The translations under genes were made by a program, and so were the position numbers. Below, in pieces: positions 23,930-33,372 of a stretch of DNA of 64,000 bases. Location of the stretch: assembly GCF_004295485.1 (NCBI RefSeq), contig NZ_CP036164.1, positions 186,001 to 250,000 on the forward strand, in the 5' to 3' direction. This stretch comes from Janibacter limosus (GTDB lineage Bacteria > Actinomycetota > Actinomycetes > Actinomycetales > Dermatophilaceae). Position 1 is the stretch's first letter. Every line of letters starts with the position of its first letter. The notes beneath the pieces were generated by a model. That model saw only the letters and a program-made list of their open reading frames with translations, searched no databases and had not been told where the DNA came from.

Positions 23930-25255
23930 ATGGCTTCCAGTGAATCGATGTCCCTGGCGGACAAGGGGCAGCGCCTCGGCCTGCGTCTGATCGCCAAGGC
24001 CGGCGGCCTGCCTGGCCTGAAGGACAAGGAGGTGCGGGCCAAGGTCGAGCGTTACCTCTACAAGGGCGCCGTCACCGGCTTCAAGGCGCAGACCGCTGCG
24101 GGTCGCGCCTTCGCCAAGAAGAAGGGGGCGGGTGACCCGGCCCGCGCGGCGACGGCCAAGCCGAAGCCGCTCTTCGACCTCAACCCGTCCGAGGACCAGC
24201 AGATGATCCAGGGCGTCGCGCGCGATCTGGCCGACGAGGTCATCCGGCCCGCGGCCGCCGCGGCCGACGCTGCGCGCAGCGTCCCCGACGAGGTCCGCTC
24301 CGCCGCCGCCGACATGGGCCTGCACCTCGTGGGCGTCCCGGCCGAGCTCGAGGGCATCGCCGAGGAGCGCTCCGCCGTCACCGGCGCCATCGTCCTCGAG
24401 GAGCTCGCCCGCGGCGACATGGGCATCGCCGCCGCGATCATGGCCCCCGCGGCCGTCGCCACCGCGATCGCTGCCTACGGCGACGCCGACCAGCAGGCCA
24501 CCTACCTGCCGGAGTTCACCAGCGAGAACCCGCCCTCCGCGGCCCTGGCCATCCAGGAGCCCCAGGTGCTCTTCGACCCCTTCGCCCTGCGGACCACCGG
24601 TCGCGTCGAGGGTGACGAGATCATCCTCGACGGCACCAAGGCGATCGTCCCCGGGGCCGAGACGGCAGACCTCTTCATCGTCTCCGCTGCGATCGACGGC
24701 CAGCCGCGGCTGGTCATCGTCAAGCCCGGCACCGACGGTGTGCAGGTCGAGGACGACCCGGCCATGGGTGTGCGTGCGGCCAAGACCGCCCGCCTGCACC
24801 TCGAGGGCGTCCGCGTCCCCAGGAGCGACCTGCTCGGCAGCACCGAGGACCACGCCGACGCGGTGCGCCGCGCCCGGCTGGCCTGGGCCGCTGCCGCCGT
24901 CGGCACCTCGCAGGCCGTCCTCGACCACGTCAAGGAGTACGTCAAGGAGCGCAAGGCCTTCGGTGAGCCCATCGGGTACCGCCAGGCCGTCGCCTTCACC
25001 GTCTCCGACATCGCCATCGAGCTGGCCGGCCTGCGCCTCGTCGTGTGGAAGGCCGCCGCCCGCCTCGACCGCGGTGAGGACGCCAGCGCCGAGATCGCCC
25101 AGGCCCGCAGCCTGGTGTCCCGTCACGCCACGTGGATCGGCTCGAGCGGTGTGCAGCTGCTCGGCGGCCACGGCTTCGTCAAGGAGTTCGACAACGAGCG
25201 CTGGTACCGCGACCTGCGGGGCGCCGGAGTCCTCGAGGGCACGCTGCTCGTCTGA
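23930..25255 (+). CDS. Acyl-CoA dehydrogenase (FadE23-like)
   Basis: This 441-residue flavoenzyme of fatty-acid oxidation probably acts with the next gene. An N-terminal basic extension (1-80) precedes the usual helical domain (PSEDQQMIQGVARDLADEVI), a beta domain (AALAIQEPQ.., GTKAIVPGAETADLFIVSA) and the C-terminal helical domain (RKAFGEPIGYRQAVAFTVSD). The protein ends right after GAGVLEGTLLV, where the catalytic-Glu motif lies. The beta-domain motif differs from the usual AMTEP form, as in mycobacterial FadE23 paired with FadE24. The substrate is unknown. Confidence 0.85.
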   Translation: MASSESMSLADKGQRLGLRLIAKAGGLPGLKDKEVRAKVERYLYKGAVTGFKAQTAAGRAFAKKKGAGDPARAATAKPKPLFDLNPSEDQQMIQGVARDLADEVIRPAAAAADAARSVPDEVRSAAADMGLHLVGVPAELEGIAEERSAVTGAIVLEELARGDMGIAAAIMAPAAVATAIAAYGDADQQATYLPEFTSENPPSAALAIQEPQVLFDPFALRTTGRVEGDEIILDGTKAIVPGAETADLFIVSAAIDGQPRLVIVKPGTDGVQVEDDPAMGVRAAKTARLHLEGVRVPRSDLLGSTEDHADAVRRARLAWAAAAVGTSQAVLDHVKEYVKERKAFGEPIGYRQAVAFTVSDIAIELAGLRLVVWKAAARLDRGEDASAEIAQARSLVSRHATWIGSSGVQLLGGHGFVKEFDNERWYRDLRGAGVLEGTLLV

Positions 25256-25301
25256 GCCGCGCCCCCCTTCCTCTTACCTACCTGACACGAAGGACACGAT
25301 C

Positions 25302-26567
25302 ATGATCGACCTCGAGGTTCCCAAGAAGTTCCGTCCGCTCATCTCCCAGGCACGTGGCATGGCCGAGGAGGTCTTCTGGCCGATCTCGCGCAAGTACGAC
25401 CGCGCCGAGCACGAGTACCCCGCCGAGCTCGACCTGGTGTCGGCCGTCATCGACGGGATGTCCGACGGTGGCGCCGGGCAGGGTGCCGGCGCCTCCTCCT
25501 CGACCCGCGCCAAGGACGACGGCGCCGAGGAGGGCGACGTCGCGGCCGTCGGCTCCGGCCGGGCCAGCAAGAAGGGGGAGAAGGAGAACAAGAACGGCTC
25601 CAACCTCTCCTCGGTCCTCTCCATCCTGGAGACCTGCCGCGGCGACGTCGGCCTGACCCTGTCGATCCCGCGCCAGGGCCTCGGCAACGCGGCCATCGCC
25701 GCCGTCGCCAACGACGAGCAGAAGGCGCGCTACGCCGGCAAGTGGGCCGCCATGGCCATCACCGAGCCCGACGTGGGGTCCGACTCCGGCGCCATCCGCA
25801 CCACGGCGATCAAGGACGGGGACGAGTACGTCCTCAACGGCGAGAAGATCTTCGTCACCTCGGGTGAGCGCGCCGAGCTCGTCGTCGTCTGGGCGACCCT
25901 CGACCGCAGCCTGGGCAAGACCGCGATCAAGTCCTTCGTGGTCCGTCGCGACAACCCCGGCCTGCAGCTGGTGCGTCTGGAGCACAAGCTCGGCATCCGC
26001 GCCTCCGACACCGCCGCCTTCGTCCTCGACGACTGCCGCGTGCCCGCCGAGGACCTCCTGGGCGACCCGGAGATCAAGATCGAGGGCGGCTTCGGTGGCG
26101 CCATGCAGACCTTCGACAACACGCGTCCGCTCGTGGCGTCGATGGCACTGGGCCTGACCCGCGCCTCGCTCGACAAGACCACCGAGCTGCTCAAGGACGC
26201 GGGTGTCGAGGTCGACTGGGACCGTCCCGCGCACGTGCAGTCCGCTGCCGCCGCCAAGCTCATCGAGATGGAGGCGGACTACCAGAGCGCCTACCTGCTG
26301 ACGCTCCGCGCCGCCTGGATGGCCGACAACGGCAAGCCCAACTCCATGGAGGCATCCATGGCGAAGGCCAAGGCGGGTCGCACCTGCGTCAATGTCTCGC
26401 TGGCCTGCGTCGAGCTGGCTGGTGCCACCGGCTACGCCGAGACCGAGCTGCTCGAGAAGTGGGCCCGCGACTCCAAGATCCTCGACATCTTCGAGGGCAC
26501 CCAGCAGATCCAGCTCCTCGTCGTCGCCCGCCGGATCCTCGGTTACTCGAGCAAGGAGCTCAAGTAG
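25302..26567 (+). CDS. Acyl-CoA dehydrogenase (FadE24-like)
   Basis: This is a 421-residue acyl-CoA dehydrogenase. The FAD/substrate motif AMAITEPDVGSDSGAIRTTA is near residue 150, NGEKIFVTSGERAELVV is near 182, and the catalytic base motif DIFEGTQQIQ is near the C-terminus. Residues about 55-100 are a low-complexity insertion (GGAGQGAGASSSTRAKDD..) in the N-terminal helical domain, as also seen in other actinobacterial members. GAAGGA lies before ATG 25302. It follows the first dehydrogenase by 46 bp, and the two probably form a heteromeric enzyme. Confidence 0.88.
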   Translation: MIDLEVPKKFRPLISQARGMAEEVFWPISRKYDRAEHEYPAELDLVSAVIDGMSDGGAGQGAGASSSTRAKDDGAEEGDVAAVGSGRASKKGEKENKNGSNLSSVLSILETCRGDVGLTLSIPRQGLGNAAIAAVANDEQKARYAGKWAAMAITEPDVGSDSGAIRTTAIKDGDEYVLNGEKIFVTSGERAELVVVWATLDRSLGKTAIKSFVVRRDNPGLQLVRLEHKLGIRASDTAAFVLDDCRVPAEDLLGDPEIKIEGGFGGAMQTFDNTRPLVASMALGLTRASLDKTTELLKDAGVEVDWDRPAHVQSAAAAKLIEMEADYQSAYLLTLRAAWMADNGKPNSMEASMAKAKAGRTCVNVSLACVELAGATGYAETELLEKWARDSKILDIFEGTQQIQLLVVARRILGYSSKELK

Positions 26568-26605
26568 TCCAGACCTGACCCGGTCGCGCCGGCCGGGATC
26601 GGTGA

Positions 26606-26642
26606 CACGCCCCCTTCGTCCATCGCGGACGCAGGGGGCGTG
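26606..26642 (+). terminator. Terminator after the acyl-CoA dehydrogenase pair
   Basis: cacgccccct (26606-26615) pairs with agggggcgtg (26633-26642), 39 bp after the stop. The loop contains a second small gtcc/ggac stem. Confidence 0.65.
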
Positions 26643-26749
26643 CCTGCGTCCGGGGCCCGCCGCCTCTCGACGAGCGAGAAAGTGATCCACGTCATAGTGT
26701 CGATGGGGTCGTCGGCAACCCGTCGATGACGACAACTGGGAGGAAAAAC

Positions 26750-28504
26750 ATGCGCAACACTCGCATGGTGTCGGCACTGGGCGCTCTGGCGCTCGGGCTG
26801 ACCGGTCTCGCAGCGACGAGCAACGCCACCGCCGCGCCGACCGCAGACACCGCAGACACGACCAAGACCGCATCCTCGGCGGGCGGCAGCACCCAGTACG
26901 TCGTGCTCGCCGACCGCGGCTCCAGCGCCAAGGCGCTCGCCAAGCGCCTGGAGGCGAAGGGGGCGACCGTCACCGCGGTCAACGAAGCGGTCGGCATGGT
27001 CACCGTCGCGTCGACGTCGAGCGACTTCGTCAAGCAGGCGCGCTCGATGAAGGGCGTCTTCGGCGCCGCTGAGGAAGGCATCGTCGGACGCACCCCGGAC
27101 AAGGCCAAGGACAAGGCCGGCGTCGAGCGTCCGCGCATGGAGGGCAAGACCGCCGGCGCACCGGACGTCGTCAAGGGCCCCAAGGGCAAGAGCAAGAACC
27201 GCGCCGCTGACCCCCTGGACTCCAAGCTCTGGGGCATGGACATGATCAAGGCGGGCCAGGCGCACAAGGTCCAGTCCGGTGACAAGCGCGTCACCGTCGG
27301 CATCATGGACACCGGTGTCGACGCGAGCCACCCGGACATCGCGCCGAACTTCAACCACAAGCTTTCGCGCAACTTCGTCACCGACATCCCCGACATCGAT
27401 GGGCCGTGCGAGGTCGAGTCGTGTGTCGACCCGGCAGGCGTCGACGAGGGCGGCCACGGCACCCACGTCGCCGGCACCGTCGCGGCGGCCAAGAACGGAA
27501 TCGGCGTCTCCGGTGTCGCTCCGGACGTGTCGATCGTCAACGTGCGCGCCGGTCAGGACGCGGGCTACTTCTTCCTCGGCTCGACCGTCAACGCGCTGAC
27601 CTACTCCGCGGACGCGGGTCTCGACGTGGTCAACATGAGCTTCTACGTCGACCCGTGGGCCTACAACTGCGTCGGTGGCGCACCGGAGGACAACCCGGAG
27701 GAGGCCGCACAGCAGGACATGACCATCGAGGCGATGTCCCGCGCACTGCGTTACGCCAACTCCAAGGACGTCACCCTCGTCGGTGCCCTCGGCAACGCGG
27801 CGACCGACCTGGCCAACCCGGGTTCGGACACCTCCAGCCCGAACTACCCCGAGGGCAACGAGCACCCGCGCACCATCGACAACGCGAGCTGCTTCGACCT
27901 GCCGGTCGAGGGCGAGCACGTCATCGGTGTCTCCTCCGTCGGTCCGACCGAGCGCAAGGCCTACTACTCGAACTACACGACGGACATCGAGTCCGGTGAG
28001 ATCGAGATCAGCGCGCCCGGTGGCGACTACCGCGACAAGGTCGGCACCGAGGACTTCGCGACCGCCGGCAACCTCATCCTCTCCTCCGTCCCGGAGAACG
28101 TCGTCAAGGCCGAGGGCTCGGTCGACGAGGACGGCAACATCACCGAGGCTGGTGAGGGCTGGGTCTTCAAGGACTGCGCCATGGTCAAGGGCAAGCAGGA
28201 GTGCGGGTACTACGAGTACTACCAGGGCACGTCCATGGCTTCGCCGCACGCAGCCGGCGTCGCCGCGCTGATCGTCTCCCAGTTCGGCTCGAACAACGGC
28301 CACACCGGGTTCGGACTCGACGCGGACACCACCAAGGAGATCCTCATGGACTCCGCGCGTGACAAGGCCTGCCCGACGCCGAGCCTGTTCGACTACCCGG
28401 AGATCCCGGCCTCGTACAACGCGCAGTGCGTCGGCGACGAGGACTTCAACGGCTTCTACGGCGACGGCATCATCGACGCCCTCGCTGCGGTCAGCGGCCG
28501 CTGA
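26750..28504 (+). CDS. Secreted S8 family serine protease (subtilisin-like)
   Basis: This protein has 584 residues. GGAGG with five A/C bases before ATG 26750 fixes the start; ATG 26726 would put the ribosome-binding site inside the gene. A signal peptide (RNTRMVSALGALALGLTGLA, probable cleavage after ATAA) leads to an I9-like propeptide (about 48-110, YVVLADRGSSAKALAKRLEA). The catalytic triad is Asp about 187 (VGIMDTGVD), His about 236 (GGHGTHVAGT) and Ser about 495 (GTSMASPHAAGV), with the oxyanion Asn in GALGNAATD near 348. A long insertion separates His and Ser. No cell-wall anchor is seen, so it is probably released. Its substrate is unknown. Confidence 0.92.
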   Translation: MRNTRMVSALGALALGLTGLAATSNATAAPTADTADTTKTASSAGGSTQYVVLADRGSSAKALAKRLEAKGATVTAVNEAVGMVTVASTSSDFVKQARSMKGVFGAAEEGIVGRTPDKAKDKAGVERPRMEGKTAGAPDVVKGPKGKSKNRAADPLDSKLWGMDMIKAGQAHKVQSGDKRVTVGIMDTGVDASHPDIAPNFNHKLSRNFVTDIPDIDGPCEVESCVDPAGVDEGGHGTHVAGTVAAAKNGIGVSGVAPDVSIVNVRAGQDAGYFFLGSTVNALTYSADAGLDVVNMSFYVDPWAYNCVGGAPEDNPEEAAQQDMTIEAMSRALRYANSKDVTLVGALGNAATDLANPGSDTSSPNYPEGNEHPRTIDNASCFDLPVEGEHVIGVSSVGPTERKAYYSNYTTDIESGEIEISAPGGDYRDKVGTEDFATAGNLILSSVPENVVKAEGSVDEDGNITEAGEGWVFKDCAMVKGKQECGYYEYYQGTSMASPHAAGVAALIVSQFGSNNGHTGFGLDADTTKEILMDSARDKACPTPSLFDYPEIPASYNAQCVGDEDFNGFYGDGIIDALAAVSGR

Positions 28505-28521
28505 GGTAGTCCCAGCACGCG

Positions 28522-28562
28522 CGAAGGGGGTCGGTCACCGTGGAGGTGGCCGACCCCCTTCG
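28522..28562. terminator. Bidirectional hairpin after the subtilisin gene
   Basis: cgaagggggtcggtcacc (28522-28539) pairs with ggtggccgacccccttcg (28545-28562) with one mismatch. It lies between two convergent genes and serves both. Confidence 0.75.
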
Positions 28563-28567
28563 TCATG

Positions 28568-29326
28568 TCAGCGCGGGGCTAAGACGCGGTGGGCCTCGAC
28601 CATGGCCGGGCCGTACCACGTGAGCAGTCGGCCGCTGACGAGCTGGGTGGGTACGTGGGTGAAGGCCTCGGGGCCGTCGTCAGCCGTGAACTCGTAGGGC
28701 TCGTCGGGCAGGAGCACCAGGTCGATGTCGTCGCGGTCGATCTGGTCGAGCTCGACGTGCGGGTACCGGTCGCTCGGGTCGGCGTCGGGTCCCGTCAGGA
28801 CATTGGTCCAGCCCAGCCGGATGAGCAGGTCGGTCGTGTAGGTGCGCGGCCCGACGGCCATCCACGGGTCGCGCCAGATCGGGACGACGACCCGGCCTCG
28901 GGACTCCGGCGGGGGAGCGGACCACAGCTCGTCGGCGCGCTCCAGCCAGTCCGGAGTCGTGACACCGAGCGCCTCGCCGAAGAGCCGGCGCATCGCGAGC
29001 AGCGACGTCGGCACGTCCTCGATGTCGGTGACCCACACCGCGACCCCCTGCTCGCGCAGCCGTCGCACGTCGAGCTCGCGGTTCTCCTCCTTGTTGGCCA
29101 CGACGAGGTCGGGGGAGAGCTCGCGGATGGCCGTGAGGTTCGGGTTCTTGGTCCCGCGGACCCGGGCGACGTCGAGGTCGGCCGGGTGGGTGCACCAGTC
29201 GGTGGCCCCGACGAGGACGTCGGGGCAGCTCGCGGCGATGGCCTCGGTGAGGCTCGGGACGAGCGAGACCACTCGCTGGGGCGAGAAGGGGAGGTCGACT
29301 GGGGCGCCGAGATCGTCGAGGAGCAT
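28568..29326 (-). CDS. BtuF-like helical-backbone metal receptor without signal peptide
   Basis: This 252-residue protein has the fold of cobalamin/iron-siderophore binding proteins (PQRVVSLVPSLTEAIAA, then SPDLVVANKEENRELDVRRLREQGVAVWV). It starts directly with the mature domain and lacks both a signal peptide and a lipobox, so it should be cytosolic. No transporter gene adjoins it. It ends the marR-icmF operon; IcmF needs adenosylcobalamin, so intracellular cobalamin handling is an attractive but unproven role. Its ATG overlaps the stop of the DUF202 gene by one base. Confidence 0.8.
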   Translation of the reverse strand: MLLDDLGAPVDLPFSPQRVVSLVPSLTEAIAASCPDVLVGATDWCTHPADLDVARVRGTKNPNLTAIRELSPDLVVANKEENRELDVRRLREQGVAVWVTDIEDVPTSLLAMRRLFGEALGVTTPDWLERADELWSAPPPESRGRVVVPIWRDPWMAVGPRTYTTDLLIRLGWTNVLTGPDADPSDRYPHVELDQIDRDDIDLVLLPDEPYEFTADDGPEAFTHVPTQLVSGRLLTWYGPAMVEAHRVLAPR

Positions 29327-29652
29327 CAGGACACCGTCACCGCCAGCGCGAGGAGCTCGGTCAGGGCCATGGCCGCCACGGCCAGCGCGAGGGCGAAGGG
29401 AGCCCGGCCGTCACGTCGTCGCGACGGCTCGACCGGGGCTGTCGCGTACCGCTGCCGGCCCAGGACGAAGGCGGTGGCCGCGAGGGCCAGGGTGGCGAGC
29501 AGGATGACCACGGCCGCCGGGCCCAGCGTCTCCCCGGAGTGGCGGGCGATGATCGCGGCGCCCCCGGCGCTGGCCAGCGCAGTGCGCTGCCAGGACAGAG
29601 CCGTGCGCTCCGGCTGGGCTCCGTGGGGGGCGGACGCGGCGAGCTCGCTCAT
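29326..29652 (-). CDS. DUF202 family membrane protein
   Basis: This 108-residue protein begins with the DUF202 signature ERTALSWQRTALA and has three membrane helices. Family members (YidH/YidG-like) usually come in pairs, as here with the gene 7 bp upstream. The biochemical role is unknown; some relatives bind inositol phosphates in eukaryotic SPX-VTC proteins. It is translationally coupled to the BtuF-like gene. Confidence 0.85.
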   Translation of the reverse strand: MSELAASAPHGAQPERTALSWQRTALASAGGAAIIARHSGETLGPAAVVILLATLALAATAFVLGRQRYATAPVEPSRRRDGRAPFALALAVAAMALTELLALAVTVS

Positions 29653-29659
29653 CCGGTGC

Positions 29660-30025
29660 TCACGACCCCGTGACGACGACGGCCAGGACTGCGGCCGCCA
29701 CCAGGATGACGCCCGTGATCACGGCCGCGGCCACTCCGAGCGAAGGGAGCGACTCGCCCCGACGCATGGCCCGCTCGGCCATCGCCCACCTGAGGAAGGC
29801 GAGTGCCGGGCAGATGGCGCCGAGGACGAGCAGCATGGCCGCCAGCGCCCGGGTGAAGCCGTCGGGCACCCCCAGGTCGAGGACGTCGACGGCGACACCG
29901 GCGGCCAGCAGGGCCAGGGTCGTGCGCAGCCACGCGAGGAAGGTGCGCTCGTTGGCGAGGGAGAAGCGGTAGTCCGGGTCCTCCCCCTCGCCATAGACCT
30001 GCGCGGGCCAACGATCGTCGCTCAC
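29660..30025 (-). CDS. YidH-type DUF202 membrane protein
   Basis: This 121-residue protein has DYRFSLANERTFLAWLRTTLALLAAGVAV, the classic DUF202 signature, in its first helix, followed by two more helices. GTG 30025 is preferred; GTG 30034 is three codons upstream and cannot be excluded. It lies 21 bp after icmF in the same direction and is followed by a second DUF202 gene, so it is part of the icmF operon. Confidence 0.85.
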   Translation of the reverse strand: MSDDRWPAQVYGEGEDPDYRFSLANERTFLAWLRTTLALLAAGVAVDVLDLGVPDGFTRALAAMLLVLGAICPALAFLRWAMAERAMRRGESLPSLGVAAAVITGVILVAAAVLAVVVTGS

Positions 30026-30046
30026 AGGGCCCACGCTAGCGAGGTG

Positions 30047-33000
30047 TCAGACATTGCGCCGGTACTGGCCACCGACCTCGAAGAAGGCATCGGTCACCTG
30101 CTGCAGGCTGCACACGCGAGCGGCGTCCATGAGGACCGCGAAGACGTTGGCGTCGGTGGTCGCGGCCTCCTTGAGGCTCTCGATGGCCTGCTCGGCCTCC
30201 TCGCGGTGGGTCTGCTGGTAGGAGCGCACCCGCTGCAGCTGCGAGACCTTCTCGTCCTCGGTGGCGCGGGCCAGCTCGATCTCGTCAGGCTCGCCCTTCG
30301 CGCCGTCCTCGCGCAGGAAGGTGTTGACGCCGATGATCGGTACCGAGCCGTCGTGCTTGCCGTGCTCGTAGAGCATCGACTCGTCCTGGATCTTGCCGCG
30401 CTGGTAGCCGGTCTCCATCGCGCCGAGGACCCCGCCGCGGTCGTTGATCCGGTCGAACTCGGTGAGGACGGCCTCCTCGACGAGGTCCGTGAGCTCGTCG
30501 ATGATGTAGCTGCCCTGGAGAGGGTTCTCGTTCATCGACAGCCCCCACTCGCGGGTGATGATCAGCTGGATCGCGAGGGCGCGTCGCACCGACTCCGTCG
30601 AGGGCGTGGTGACGGCCTCGTCGTAGGCATTGGTGTGCAGGCTGTTGGCGTTGTCGTAGAGCGCGTTGAGCGCCTGCAGCGTGGTACGGATGTCGTTGAA
30701 GTCCATCTCCTGCGCGTGCAGCGACCGGCCCGAGGTCTGGATGTGGTACTTCAGCTTCTGGCTGCGGTCGTTGGCGCCGTACTTCTCCTTCATCGCGACG
30801 GCCCAGATGCGCCGGGCGACGCGGCCGAGCACGGAGTACTCCGGGTCCATGCCGGAGGAGAAGAAGAAGGACAGGTTGGGCGCGAAGTCGTTGATGTCCA
30901 TGCCGCGCGCCAGGTAGGCCTCGACATAGGTGAAGCCGTTGGCCAGGGTGAAGGCGAGCTGGCTGATGGGGTTGGCCCCCGCCTCGGCGATGTGGTAGCC
31001 GGAGATGCTCACCGAGTAGAAGTTGCGCACCCCCTGCTCGATGAACCACTCCTGGATGTCGGCCATCATCCGCAGCGAGAACTCGGTGGAGAAGAGGCAG
31101 GTGTTCTGCCCCTGGTCCTCCTTGAGGATGTCCGCCTGGACCGTGCCGCGCACGTTCTGCAGGGCGTGACCGCGCAGCTCCTCGGCCTCGGCGCCGGAGG
31201 GCTCGCGGCCCTCGCGCTCGCGGAAGGCGTCGACCTGCTGGTCGATCGCGGTGTTGAGGAAGAAGGCGAGGACCGTCGGCGCGGGTCCGTTGATCGTCAT
31301 CGAGACGCTGGTCGTCGGCGAGAGCAGGTCGAAGCCGGCGTACAGCGCCTTCATGTCGTCGAGGGTCGCGACGGAGACCCCGGAGGTGCCGACCTTGCCG
31401 TAGATGTCGGGACGCTCGCCCGGGTCGCGGCCGTAGAGGGTCACCGAGTCGAAGGCCGTGGACAGGCGGGTGGCCGGCTGGCCCTCGGACAGCAGCTTGA
31501 AGCGACGGTTGGTGCGGAAGGGGTCGCCCTCCCCGGCGAACATGCGCGCCGGGTCCTCGTTGTCACGCTTGAAGGGGAAGACGCCGGCGGTGTAGGGGAA
31601 GGAGCCCGGAAGGTTCTCCGAGCGCCAGTAGGTGACGAGGTCGCCGTGGTCGGTGTGCTTGGGCAGGGCGACCCGCGGGATCTTGTTGCCCGACAGCGAC
31701 TGCTTGGTGAGCTTGGTGTGCAGCTCCTTGCCGCGGATGGTGACGACCTGCTCGTCGCCGGCGTAGGACTCGACGACCGAGGGCCAGCGCTCGATCTGCT
31801 CGGACACCTCGGTCGGCAGCTCCTTGCGTGCCGCGTCGAGCAGCTCGTCGACGCCGTGGCCGTCCTTGCCCGCTGCGGTCAGCTCGTCGTCGACGGCCGC
31901 CAGGCGCTGCACGCGGCGGGCTCCCTCGGCGAGCTGCTGGGTGCGGGAGTGGTAGCCGCGCACGGTCTCGGTGATCTCCGCGAGGTAGCGCACCCGGGTG
32001 GCGGGGACGATCTGACCGAAGCGGGTGGAGTACTTGGTGTCGACGCGCGGGATCTGCCCCTCGTCGACGACGAGGCCCTTGTCGGCGAGCAGGTCGCGCA
32101 GGTGCTGGTAGAGCGCGGTGACGCCGTCGTCGTTGAAGGTCGCGGCCGAGGTGCCGTAGACCGGCATCTCCTCGGGACGCTTGCCGAAGGCCTCCTGGTT
32201 GCGCACGAGCTGACGGGCGACGTCGCGCAGCGCGTCGGCCGCACCGCGGCGCTCGAACTTGTTGATCGCGACGACCTCGGCGAAGTCGAGCATGTCGATC
32301 TTCTCCAGCTGGCTGGCCGCGCCGAACTCCGGCGTCATGACGTACATCGGCACGTCGACGTAGGGGACGATCGCGGCGTCGCCCTGGCCGATGCCGGGGG
32401 TCTCGATGATGACGAGGTCGTAGCCGGCGGCCTTGGTGATGTCGATGACCGTCTGCATCGCCTCGGGGACCTCGCGGTCACCACGGGTGGCCAGGGACCG
32501 GAAGAAGACGGGGGAGACGCCCCCGGTGCTCTCGCCGAGGGAGTTCATCCGGATGCGGTCGCCGAGGAGGGCGCCACCACCCTTGCGTCGCGTGGGGTCG
32601 ACGGCGATGACCGCGATGCGCAGCTTGTCCTGCTGGTCGACGCGGAAGCGGCGCACGAGCTCGTCGGTCAGAGAGGACTTGCCGGAGCCGCCGGTGCCCG
32701 TGAGGCCCAGGACGGGGGCGTGGGAGGCCTTGGCCGCCTGCGCGATGCCAGCGAGGAAGGTCTCGTCGAGGTGGCCGAGCTCGGCACCCGAGATGGCGCG
32801 GGCGATCGCGGCGCGCTCGCCCGCGAGGACCGCGTCGAGGGAGACCGGCGCGGTCTCCCAGACGTCGGTGTCGCACTCGGCGATGAGGGTGTTGATCATG
32901 CCGGGCAGGCCGAGCCGCTGGCCGTCCTCTGGGGAGAAGATCCGCACCCCGGCCTCGCGCAGCCGCGAGATCTCCTCGGGCACGATGACGCCGCCGCCCC

Positions 33001-33301
33001 CGCCGAAGACCTTGATGTGCCCAGCGCCCTGCTCGCGCAGCAGCTGGGTGAGGTACTCGAAGTACTCGACGTGCCCGCCCTGGTAGGAGGAGACGGCAAC
33101 GCCCTGGACGTCCTCCTCGATCGCCGCGTCGACGACCTCCTGGACGGAGCGGTTGTGGCCCAGGTGGATGACCTCGGCGCCCTGGCTCTGCATGATCCGC
33201 CGCATGATGTTGATCGAGGCGTCGTGGCCGTCGAACAGCGCGGAGGCCGTGACGAATCGGACCGGGTGGGTCGGGGAGTGCAGCTGCGGAGCCTGGGTCA
33301 T
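30047..33301 (-). CDS. icmF: Fused isobutyryl-CoA mutase IcmF
   Basis: This 1084-residue protein interconverts isobutyryl-CoA and n-butyryl-CoA (some forms act on pivalyl/isovaleryl-CoA) using adenosylcobalamin. The order is typical: a B12-binding domain with FDGHDASINIMRR and the axial His (about 23-150); a MeaB-like G-domain with P-loop GTGGSGKSSL near 203 that proofreads cofactor loading; and the mutase TIM barrel (about 560-1084, DMKALYAGFDL, NTCLFSTEFSLRMM, ISGYHIAEAGA). GAGG lies about 10 bases before ATG 33301. It is preceded by marR and an operator-like site at 33346-33357, so it is probably repressed by that regulator. Confidence 0.96.
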   Translation of the reverse strand: MTQAPQLHSPTHPVRFVTASALFDGHDASINIMRRIMQSQGAEVIHLGHNRSVQEVVDAAIEEDVQGVAVSSYQGGHVEYFEYLTQLLREQGAGHIKVFGGGGGVIVPEEISRLREAGVRIFSPEDGQRLGLPGMINTLIAECDTDVWETAPVSLDAVLAGERAAIARAISGAELGHLDETFLAGIAQAAKASHAPVLGLTGTGGSGKSSLTDELVRRFRVDQQDKLRIAVIAVDPTRRKGGGALLGDRIRMNSLGESTGGVSPVFFRSLATRGDREVPEAMQTVIDITKAAGYDLVIIETPGIGQGDAAIVPYVDVPMYVMTPEFGAASQLEKIDMLDFAEVVAINKFERRGAADALRDVARQLVRNQEAFGKRPEEMPVYGTSAATFNDDGVTALYQHLRDLLADKGLVVDEGQIPRVDTKYSTRFGQIVPATRVRYLAEITETVRGYHSRTQQLAEGARRVQRLAAVDDELTAAGKDGHGVDELLDAARKELPTEVSEQIERWPSVVESYAGDEQVVTIRGKELHTKLTKQSLSGNKIPRVALPKHTDHGDLVTYWRSENLPGSFPYTAGVFPFKRDNEDPARMFAGEGDPFRTNRRFKLLSEGQPATRLSTAFDSVTLYGRDPGERPDIYGKVGTSGVSVATLDDMKALYAGFDLLSPTTSVSMTINGPAPTVLAFFLNTAIDQQVDAFREREGREPSGAEAEELRGHALQNVRGTVQADILKEDQGQNTCLFSTEFSLRMMADIQEWFIEQGVRNFYSVSISGYHIAEAGANPISQLAFTLANGFTYVEAYLARGMDINDFAPNLSFFFSSGMDPEYSVLGRVARRIWAVAMKEKYGANDRSQKLKYHIQTSGRSLHAQEMDFNDIRTTLQALNALYDNANSLHTNAYDEAVTTPSTESVRRALAIQLIITREWGLSMNENPLQGSYIIDELTDLVEEAVLTEFDRINDRGGVLGAMETGYQRGKIQDESMLYEHGKHDGSVPIIGVNTFLREDGAKGEPDEIELARATEDEKVSQLQRVRSYQQTHREEAEQAIESLKEAATTDANVFAVLMDAARVCSLQQVTDAFFEVGGQYRRNV

Positions 33302-33345
33302 GGCCTACCTCGTCGTCGAAGTGCGGTGGGGTCTTGCATCAATGC

Positions 33346-33357
33346 TAGGACATCCAA
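33346..33357 (-). promoter_or_regulatory. Second MarR-type site in the icmF leader
   Basis: TAGGACATCCAA differs at two positions from the palindrome TAGGACGTCCTA upstream of marR. It lies 45 bp before the icmF start, in the marR-icmF gap, where it could block an internal promoter. Confidence 0.5.
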
Positions 33358-33372
33358 GTATTTGCGCGCCAG

